Assembly (NCBI GenBank): GCA_937995555.1
Contig: CALKJX010000238.1
Location: forward strand, 1-5,295
Reading direction: 5' to 3'
Source of the DNA: an uncultured Elioraea sp.
GTDB lineage: Bacteria; Pseudomonadota; Alphaproteobacteria; Acetobacterales; Acetobacteraceae
Length of the DNA stretch: 5,295 nucleotides
The translations under genes and the position numbers were made by a program. The notes beneath the pieces are model-generated. The model had not been told where the DNA came from. It worked only from the letters and a program-made list of their open reading frames with translations, and did no database searches. Positions 1 to 4,950 of this stretch are shown here, piece by piece (position 1 is the stretch's first letter; every line of letters starts with the position of its first letter).

Positions 1-777
1 ACCGGCGCGGTGCGGGCGATGGTCGGCGGCCGCGAGCCGCGCGCGGGCGGGTTCAACCGCGCGACCGGCGCCCGCCGCCAGCCCGGCAGCGCGTTCAAGC
101 CCTTCGTGTGGCTGGCTGCGCTCGAAGCAGGCATGACGCCGGCCACCATGCTGCAGGATCGGCCGGTCACGATCGGCGGCTGGCGGCCGGAGAACATCGA
201 CGGTCGGTTCCGCGGCCACATCACACTCGCCGATGCGCTCGCCCAATCGGTCAACACGATCGCGGCGCAGATCGTGGCCGAGGTCGGCGTTGCGCGCGTG
301 GCCGCGGCCGCGCGACGGGTCGGCATCGTCTCCGACCAGCCGCGCGACGCGACGATCGCGCTCGGCACCGGCGAGGTGGGCTTGCTCGAGCTCGCCGCCG
401 CCTACGCTGCGTTCGTCAATGGCGGGCGCGCGGTGGTCCCGCACGGGGTGTTGCGCGCCGAGGCCGGCGGACAGATCGTGTGGCGCCGCGAGACCAGCAC
501 GGTCCGTGCGATCCCCGAGGAGCGCGCTTCCCAGCTCGCGGCGATGTTGCGCGCGGCGGTCGAGCGCGGCACCGGCCGGGCCGCCGCCATCCCCGGCCGC
601 ACGGTCGCCGGCAAGACCGGCACCACCCAGGGCTTCCGCGATGCCTGGTTCATCGGCGCGGTCGATGGGCTGGTGATCGGCGTGTGGCTCGGCAACGACG
701 ATGCGAGCCCGATGCGTGGCGTCACCGGCGGCACGCTGCCCGCGCGGCTGTTCCGCGAGATCGCGGCCGGGCGTTGA
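1..777 (+). CDS. Class A penicillin-binding protein, PBP1A type (3' part; start lies outside the window)
   Basis: This is the C-terminal transpeptidase part of a bifunctional peptidoglycan synthase, which cross-links stem peptides on the outer face of the inner membrane. The reading frame is open from base 1, so the N-terminal membrane anchor and glycosyltransferase domain lie upstream of the window. The first residues (TGAVRAMVGG) match the strand that leads into the PBP1A transpeptidase domain. All three active-site motifs are present: SxxK in GSAFKPF (catalytic Ser codon 88-90, Lys 97-99), SVN (Ser 247-249), and KTGTT (Lys 613-615), followed by a DAWFIG segment. The protein ends shortly after a VTGGTLPAR stretch, as in short PBP1A proteins that have no extra C-terminal domain. 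Stop TGA at 775-777. The last 56 bases overlap the end of the opposing lipoprotein gene. Seen: motifs and frame. Family knowledge: PBP1A function. The exact paralogue (mrcA-like or another class A PBP) cannot be settled from this part. Confidence 0.93.
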   Translation, partial: TGAVRAMVGGREPRAGGFNRATGARRQPGSAFKPFVWLAALEAGMTPATMLQDRPVTIGGWRPENIDGRFRGHITLADALAQSVNTIAAQIVAEVGVARVAAAARRVGIVSDQPRDATIALGTGEVGLLELAAAYAAFVNGGRAVVPHGVLRAEAGGQIVWRRETSTVRAIPEERASQLAAMLRAAVERGTGRAAAIPGRTVAGKTGTTQGFRDAWFIGAVDGLVIGVWLGNDDASPMRGVTGGTLPARLFREIAAGR

Positions 778-1219
778 GTGAGCGGCTTGCCCGGCCGGGA
801 TCGTCCTCGCAGGGTGCGCGGCGCGGGCGGTCGATCACGCGCACCGGATAGTCCTCATGCGTCGCCGACTTGAGGTACTCGATCAGCGCGCGCCGTTCGG
901 CTTCGCTCAGCGCCGGGCCGATGATCCCGGGACCCTCGCCGTCGTTGCGCAGCATCGGCTGGCGCACCGACGCGTTGCACTGCATCCAGTCGAAACGCCG
1001 GATATCCCACTCCGGCGGGAAGCTGACCGGCGCGTCCATCGGCAGGGCGTTCGACGGCAGGGCGAGATCGTCGGCGAGCAACCGGTCGGCGATGCGCTGG
1101 AGCGCGTCGAGCCGGCCGTGCCCTTCCGGCACCGGGTCGAGCCCGCGCTCGGGCTTGGGCGTGACCTCGCAGCCCGCGAGCAGCCCCAGCGCCAGGGCGG
1201 GAACGGCCAGTGCGCGCAT
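722..1219 (-). CDS. Predicted lipoprotein of unknown function, 165 aa
   Basis: I do not recognise a named family. The protein begins with a short signal peptide: MRA, then a hydrophobic run, then lipobox LLAGC with the acylated Cys at residue 17. It is therefore probably a lipoprotein, and Glu at +2 fits outer-membrane sorting by the usual rule. The rest is soluble. Residues 66-91 hold a Trp-rich part with W71, W78 and C81. Residues 101-118 (GPALSEAERRALIEYLKS) resemble the last helix of small cytochromes c, but no CxxCH haem-binding motif exists anywhere. The ATG at 1217-1219 is preceded by an AGGG-containing purine stretch about 10 bases upstream. The final 18 or so residues (RPRSRGTAARAACRR region) lie antisense to the PBP gene, look low in information and are probably not conserved. 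No frame other than this one carries a signal peptide here. Coding status is fairly secure; function is unknown. Confidence 0.7.
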   Translation of the reverse strand: MRALAVPALALGLLAGCEVTPKPERGLDPVPEGHGRLDALQRIADRLLADDLALPSNALPMDAPVSFPPEWDIRRFDWMQCNASVRQPMLRNDGEGPGIIGPALSEAERRALIEYLKSATHEDYPVRVIDRPRRAPCEDDPGRASRSLNARPRSRGTAARAACRR

Positions 1220-1280
1220 CGATCGCAGGCCCTCGCCTCAACCCAGGGTCGTCAGCCTGTGTAGCGCCGCGAGGCGCCCG

Positions 1281-1299
1281 AGGTCCATGACCTTGTCAA
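1281..1299. promoter_or_regulatory. Small palindrome overlapping a TTGACA hexamer, between the divergent lipoprotein and gapR genes
   Basis: A perfect 5-3-5 inverted repeat, AGGTC-cat-GACCT, occupies 1281-1293. Directly next to it, on the minus strand, a consensus -35 hexamer TTGACA reads from 1299 to 1294 towards the lipoprotein gene. I see no good -10 at 16-18 bases from it; the nearest candidate, CTACAC, is about 29 bases away. A complete promoter is therefore not supported. An operator or promoter role is inference only. Confidence 0.2.
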
Positions 1300-1385
1300 C
1301 GGATCGGAACGAAACGCGTCCGTCCCTACCCGCGCCGGGCGCCGCGGCGGGATGCGGCCTCGGGGCGAGGCGGCCGGAGCGACGC

Positions 1386-1433
1386 TTGATCGCGACCGCC
1401 ACCCCGGCTATCCGACGCGGCCCGCTGGAGGAG
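1386..1433 (+). promoter_or_regulatory. Candidate promoter and ribosome binding site of gapR
   Basis: TTGATC (1386-1391) and TATCCG (1409-1414, within GGCTATCC) are separated by 17 bases. This resembles a housekeeping promoter and puts the transcription start near 1420. A strong Shine-Dalgarno sequence, GGAGGAG, lies at 1427-1433, seven bases before the gapR ATG at 1441, and it decides that start. The ribosome binding site is convincing. The promoter is a consensus-based guess, since the hexamers match only 4/6 and 3/6. Confidence 0.45.
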
Positions 1434-1440
1434 CACCCCT

Positions 1441-1716
1441 ATGGCCAAGGCCGCCGAGAAGCCGAAGACCGACGACCAGACCTACGGCATCGCCGCCGAC
1501 CGGCTGCGCTCACTGGTCGAACGGATCGAGCGGCTGGAGGAGGAGCGCCGCGCGCTCGCCGGCGACATCAAGGACATCTACGCCGAAGCCAAGTCCGCCG
1601 GGTTCGATGTCAAGGTGATGCGCCAGATCATCCGGCTGCGCCGCCAGGACCAAGCGGAGGTCGAGGAGCAGGAGAGCCTGCTCGACCTCTACAAGCGCGC
1701 GCTCGGCATGGCCTAG
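1441..1716 (+). CDS. gapR: GapR family nucleoid-associated protein (DUF2312), 91 aa
   Basis: This is a small DNA-binding protein of the DUF2312 family. In Caulobacter, GapR binds overtwisted, AT-rich DNA, helps topoisomerases relieve positive supercoiling and supports replication and division. The sequence fits along its whole length. A short polar N-terminus is followed by a long coiled-coil helix (residues about 21-52) rich in Leu, Arg and Glu (LRSLVERIERLEEERRALA), then the family signature IKDIYAEAKSAGFDV. A basic helix follows (MRQIIRLRRQDQAEVEEQE), and the protein ends in LLDLYKRALGM. The length is near the family's usual 85-95 residues. The start is fixed by the GGAGGAG site seven bases upstream. 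The stop TAG (1714-1716) sits in the palindrome GGCCTAGGCC, where it meets the opposing transporter remnant. It appears to be a single-gene unit with its own promoter. Function in this organism is inferred from the family. Confidence 0.95.
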   Translation: MAKAAEKPKTDDQTYGIAADRLRSLVERIERLEEERRALAGDIKDIYAEAKSAGFDVKVMRQIIRLRRQDQAEVEEQESLLDLYKRALGMA

Positions 1717-2394
1717 GCCCGGCTCGGGCCGCCGCGCCAGCGCCACCACCAGCCAGTTGCCGGGCAGCGCCGCGGCGATCCAGACCCAGCCGTGCAGGCT
1801 GCCCGAGGCGATGTTGGAGACATGGGCGCTGATGTTGCATCCGCCGGCGACGATGCCGCCCAGCCGATCAGCAGCCCGCCGACCACCGCGCCGGCAGCGC
1901 GGCCGAGGGTGAGCCCACCCCGCCGGGCGAAGCGTCCGGCCAGCGCCGCCGCCAGCATCGCACCGGCCATCAGCCCGAGCAGCATCACCGTGGTGCGGTC
2001 CGTGAGCAGCGGGTTGAACAGCCAGTCCGCCCGCGTCGGTTCCCGCCACCAGGCCCAGAAGGCCGGATCGTCCCAGCCCAGCGCCTCCACCGCGAGGCTG
2101 CCCCAGAGCGGCAGGGCGGCGACGATCCCCCAGGGTCGGCCGGCGATCAGCGGGGTGGCGAGGTTGAGCAGCGCGAGCCCGACCGCGCCACAGAGCAGCG
2201 GCCATGGCCCGCGCGGCGTGGTGCAGCACGAAGCCGAGTCCCGCGCCGACCAGCCACAGCCAGCCCTGCTGCGCGCCTTCTGCGCTGCCGACCCAGGCGG
2301 CTCCGCCGAACACCAGCACGAGCCCGACCGTCAGCGCCGGTGAGATCGGGAGCGTGCGTGTCCCCGCCTCTGCAGTGCCGACGCGATCCCGCAT
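1713..2394 (-). pseudogene. Broken YeeE/YedE-family membrane transporter (sulfur-compound transport type)
   Basis: This is the remnant of a multi-pass inner-membrane protein of the YeeE/YedE family, some members of which take up thiosulfate. It is spread over two reading frames. From the ATG at 2394, preceded by GGAGGACAGGG, the first frame gives a membrane start ending in GLGFVLHHAA, the usual end of the family's first helix pair. Near 2195-2225 the homology moves to another frame, which begins about LLNLATPLIAGRPWGI and continues through LLTDRTTVMLLGLMAGAM to GGLLIGW. At about 1859-1861 it returns to the first frame with GGCNISAHVSNIASGSLHGW and LPGNWL, the conserved end. The family's first half, including its GGGC-SGT motif, is absent from all frames, which suggests an internal deletion of about 110-130 codons (estimated from memory of the family). 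The terminal frame has no stop before 1510. Alternatives are an assembly error at the one-base shift and a genuine relic; the deletion favours a relic. Confidence 0.85.
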
Positions 2395-2407
2395 GCCGGT
2401 CCCTGTC

Positions 2408-2425
2408 CTCCGTGTCGTGACGGAG
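2408..2425 (-). promoter_or_regulatory. Inverted repeat in the leader of the transporter remnant
   Basis: A perfect 6-base inverted repeat (CTCCGT, six-base loop, ACGGAG) ends 13 bases before the ATG of the yeeE-like remnant. On the transcript strand the second arm reads ACGGAG and runs into the purine-rich GGAGGACAGGG, which is the likely ribosome binding site. It could be an operator or a hairpin that masks that site. Either role is inference from position. Confidence 0.25.
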
Positions 2426-2469
2426 CGTCTGTATGGGGATCGCGGGCACCATCAATCCGGCCGTCTGTC

Positions 2470-2484
2470 GCGCCACGGCGGCGC
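2470..2484 (-). terminator. Short GC hairpin just after ftsK
   Basis: GCGCC (2470-2474) and GGCGC (2480-2484) form a perfect 5-base stem with a 5-base loop, starting 5 bases beyond the ftsK stop codon. No T-run follows on the minus strand, so this is at best a weak or factor-assisted terminator. Such short GC stems are common by chance in DNA this GC-rich. Confidence 0.2.
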
Positions 2485-2489
2485 TGGCC

Positions 2490-4868
2490 TCAATCCCGAT
2501 CCGGCGGGCGGACCAGGATCTCGCGCTTGCCGACATGGTTCGGCGGGCCGACCACGCCCTCCTTCTCCATCCGCTCGATCAGACGGGCGGCGCGGTTGTA
2601 GCCGATCTGCAGGTGCCGCTGGATGAAGCTGGTGGACGCCTTGCCCTCTCGCGCCACCAGATCGACCGCGCGATCGTAGAGCGAGGTCTCGTCGCTTTCC
2701 TCGCCGGCGAGCGGCCCGCCCAGCCCCGCCGGCGCGCCCTCGCGGGCAGCGGCCGCGGCATCGGAGTCGGTCACCTCGTCGAGATACTCGGGCTCGCCGA
2801 GCTCGCGCAAATGCGCGACCACCGCCTCGACCTCGCCGTCGGAGACGAACGGCCCGTGCACGCGCATGATCCGCCCGCCGCCGGCCATGTAGAGCATGTC
2901 GCCCTGGCCCAGCAGCTGCTCGGCCCCCTGCTCGCCGAGGATGGTGCGGCTGTCCACCTTGCCGACCACGCGGAAGCTGATCCGAGTCGGGAAATTGGCC
3001 TTGATCACGCCGGTGATCACGTCGACCGAGGGGCGCTGGGTCGCCATCAGGATGTGGATGCCGGCCGCGCGCGCCATCTGCGCCAGCCGCTGCACGGCGG
3101 CCTCGATCTCCTTGCCGGCGACGATCATCAGATCGGCCATCTCGTCGACCACGACCACGATGAAGGGCAGCGGATCGAGGCTGAGCGGCTGGTCCTCCCA
3201 GACCGGGCGGCCCGTTTCGGGATCGAACCCGGTCTGCACGCGCCGTGTCGGCGTCTCGCCGCGGCTGCGGGCTTCGGTCACGCGCGCGTTGTAGCCGGCG
3301 ATGTTGCGCACCCCGAGCTGGCTCATCAGCCGGTAGCGTCGCTCCATCTCGCGCACGGCCCATTTCAGCGCGCCGATCGCCTTGGCGGGCTCGGTCACCA
3401 CCGGGGCGAGCAGATGCGGAATGCGGTCATAGACCGAGAGCTCCAGCATCTTCGGATCGATCATGATGAAGCGGCACTCCTCTGGCGGGTGCCGCATCAG
3501 GATCGACAGGATCATGGTGTTGATCGCGACCGACTTGCCCGCACCTGTGGTGCCGGCGATCAGCAGATGCGGCATGCCGGCGAGATCGACGATCACCGGC
3601 GCGCCGCCGATGTCCTTGCCGAGCGCGAGATCGAGCCGGCCCTTCGCCTTCGCCCACTCCTCCGAGCCGAGCAGTTCCGAGAGATAGACCGTCTCGCGCC
3701 GCGTGTTGGGCAGTTCGATGCCGATCGCGTTGCGTCCGGGCACAACGGCGACGCGCACGCTGATCGCGCTCATCGAGCGGGCGATGTCGTCGGCGAGCCC
3801 GATCACGCGCGAGGACTTGGTGCCGGGTGCGGGTTCGAGCTCGTAGAGTGTGACCACCGGGCCGGGGCGGATGGCGACGATCCGGCCCTGCACGCCGAAA
3901 TCGGACAGCACGCCCTCGAGCATGCGGGCGTTCGCCTCCAGGCTCTCGGGCGAGGGTCGCCCGGGGCGTGTGGCGGGCGGTTCGGCCAGCAGGGAGAGCG
4001 GCGGCGGCACCCAGCCGGCGTCGGCGAGCGGCAGCGTGCCCTGGGCGGCGGCGCGCCTCGGCTCGGCCGGCGGATCGACGCGCGGGCGCGGGCCGCGCGG
4101 CGGCGCGGGTGCGGGGGGTTCCTCGACCACCGGTTCGGGGCCGAGCCGCGGTTCGCGCCGGAGTGCGGCTTCCGCGCGCGGCGCGGGACGGCGGAACGCA
4201 GCGATCACGCCCTGCGCCCGGGACCGCGACGCGGCGACCGCGCTGCGCAGGCGCCGGATCAGCCCGCCCGTGCCCCGCGCCGCCACGACCCCGGCCCGGC
4301 GCCACTCCAACGGGCTGAGCCCGATCGCGACGAAGGACAGCGCGACCGCGAGCCCGAGCGTGAACAGCGCGGCGAACACGGCGCCAAGCGGCCCGAGCAC
4401 GGCATGGCCGAGACCGAGTGTCCAGTCCCGCACCAGCGGTCCGGCCACACCACCGGGCCCCGCCGGCAACGCGCCCCAGCCGCCGAGCGGCAGCAGCGCG
4501 AGCGAGGCCGCGGCCAGCGGCAGGGCGGCAAGAAGGCAGGCGAAACGCACCAGCGGTGCCCCCACCGCGCCGCGCGCGACCAGGGCGAAGGCCCAGCCGA
4601 GCGGCACCGCGACCAGCAGCCAGGCCGCGAGCCCAAGCCCCTGGAGGGCTGCGTCCGAAACCACCGCCCCGGTCCGCCCGGCGAGGTTGACCACCGGCTG
4701 GCCGGTCGCCGTGTTCAGCGAGGCGTCGGCGGGGTCGTGGCTGGCGAGAGCCACGGCCAGGGTCAGCCCCACCAGCGCGGCGATGAGCCCAAGCAGATCG
4801 GCCAGACGCCGCCGCAGCAGGCGCGCGAGATCGGCCGAGATCAGGCGGGGGGCGGCATCTGTGCTCAT
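2490..4868 (-). CDS. ftsK: DNA translocase FtsK, 792 aa
   Basis: FtsK is a septum-anchored hexameric ATPase that pumps the chromosome termini apart during division and works with dimer resolution at dif. The N-terminal 4TM domain has helices near residues 22-43, 76-98, 104-126 and 152-183. A Pro/Ala/Arg-rich linker (about 190-305) is far shorter than in E. coli FtsK. The motor follows: alpha subdomain about 305-405, Walker A GTTGAGKS at 439-446, and Walker B FIVVVVDEMADL at 569-580 (Asp575, Glu576). Further family blocks are MATQRPSVDVITG (608-620) and a GEQGAEQLLGQGDMLY block (645-660). The C-terminal winged-helix gamma domain, about 725-785, contains FIQRHLQIGYNRAARLIERM and reads KOPS. The length is typical of alphaproteobacterial FtsK and nothing looks broken. 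The ATG at 4868 is the only start codon (ATG, GTG or TTG) in frame between the upstream in-frame stop (4953-4955) and the 4TM domain, although its ribosome binding site is weak. Stop TGA 2490-2492. An IS element lies directly upstream. Confidence 0.97.
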   Translation of the reverse strand: MSTDAAPRLISADLARLLRRRLADLLGLIAALVGLTLAVALASHDPADASLNTATGQPVVNLAGRTGAVVSDAALQGLGLAAWLLVAVPLGWAFALVARGAVGAPLVRFACLLAALPLAAASLALLPLGGWGALPAGPGGVAGPLVRDWTLGLGHAVLGPLGAVFAALFTLGLAVALSFVAIGLSPLEWRRAGVVAARGTGGLIRRLRSAVAASRSRAQGVIAAFRRPAPRAEAALRREPRLGPEPVVEEPPAPAPPRGPRPRVDPPAEPRRAAAQGTLPLADAGWVPPPLSLLAEPPATRPGRPSPESLEANARMLEGVLSDFGVQGRIVAIRPGPVVTLYELEPAPGTKSSRVIGLADDIARSMSAISVRVAVVPGRNAIGIELPNTRRETVYLSELLGSEEWAKAKGRLDLALGKDIGGAPVIVDLAGMPHLLIAGTTGAGKSVAINTMILSILMRHPPEECRFIMIDPKMLELSVYDRIPHLLAPVVTEPAKAIGALKWAVREMERRYRLMSQLGVRNIAGYNARVTEARSRGETPTRRVQTGFDPETGRPVWEDQPLSLDPLPFIVVVVDEMADLMIVAGKEIEAAVQRLAQMARAAGIHILMATQRPSVDVITGVIKANFPTRISFRVVGKVDSRTILGEQGAEQLLGQGDMLYMAGGGRIMRVHGPFVSDGEVEAVVAHLRELGEPEYLDEVTDSDAAAAAREGAPAGLGGPLAGEESDETSLYDRAVDLVAREGKASTSFIQRHLQIGYNRAARLIERMEKEGVVGPPNHVGKREILVRPPDRD

Positions 4869-4869
4869 G

Positions 4870-4908
4870 TTCCAGGCGAACTCTACATGAAAAGTGCCTG
4901 GAATCGAA
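4870..4908 (-). promoter_or_regulatory. ftsK leader: inverted repeat, LexA-like direct repeat and possible promoter
   Basis: Three patterns overlap within 40 bases of the ftsK start. First, a perfect 8-base inverted repeat, TTCCAGGC (4870-4877) and GCCTGGAA (4896-4903), has an 18-base spacer and ends one base before the start codon. Second, inside the spacer, GAAC-N7-GAAA (4878-4892) matches 7 of 8 bases of the alphaproteobacterial LexA box GAAC-N7-GAAC (equivalently GTTC-N7-GTTC). Third, on the minus strand TTCGAT (4908-4903) and TAGAGT (4885-4880), with a 17-base spacer, could be a promoter whose -10 lies under the LexA-like repeat. The repeats are seen directly; their roles are inferred. 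ftsK is SOS-inducible in E. coli, which makes the idea reasonable but not proven here. Confidence 0.35.
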
Positions 4909-4950
4909 CAGGGAAGCGTGACGTCCCGGGGGTGAAACCGGAGCGCCCCG

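Noticed and set aside
855..1241. Alternative minus-strand frame overlapping the lipoprotein gene.
   Set aside because: Arg/Ala-rich translation with no signal peptide; the neighbouring frame has a proper lipobox.
870..1832. A 320-codon plus-strand frame covering the lipoprotein gene, the intergenic region and gapR.
   Set aside because: Low-complexity Arg/Pro/Ser translation. It crosses a clear signal-peptide gene on the other strand and the real gapR frame with its strong ribosome binding site.
1792..2343. Plus-strand frame opposite the transporter remnant.
   Set aside because: The minus strand carries clear YeeE/YedE blocks (GFVLHHAA, GCNISAHVSNIASGSLHGW). The plus frame is compositional noise.
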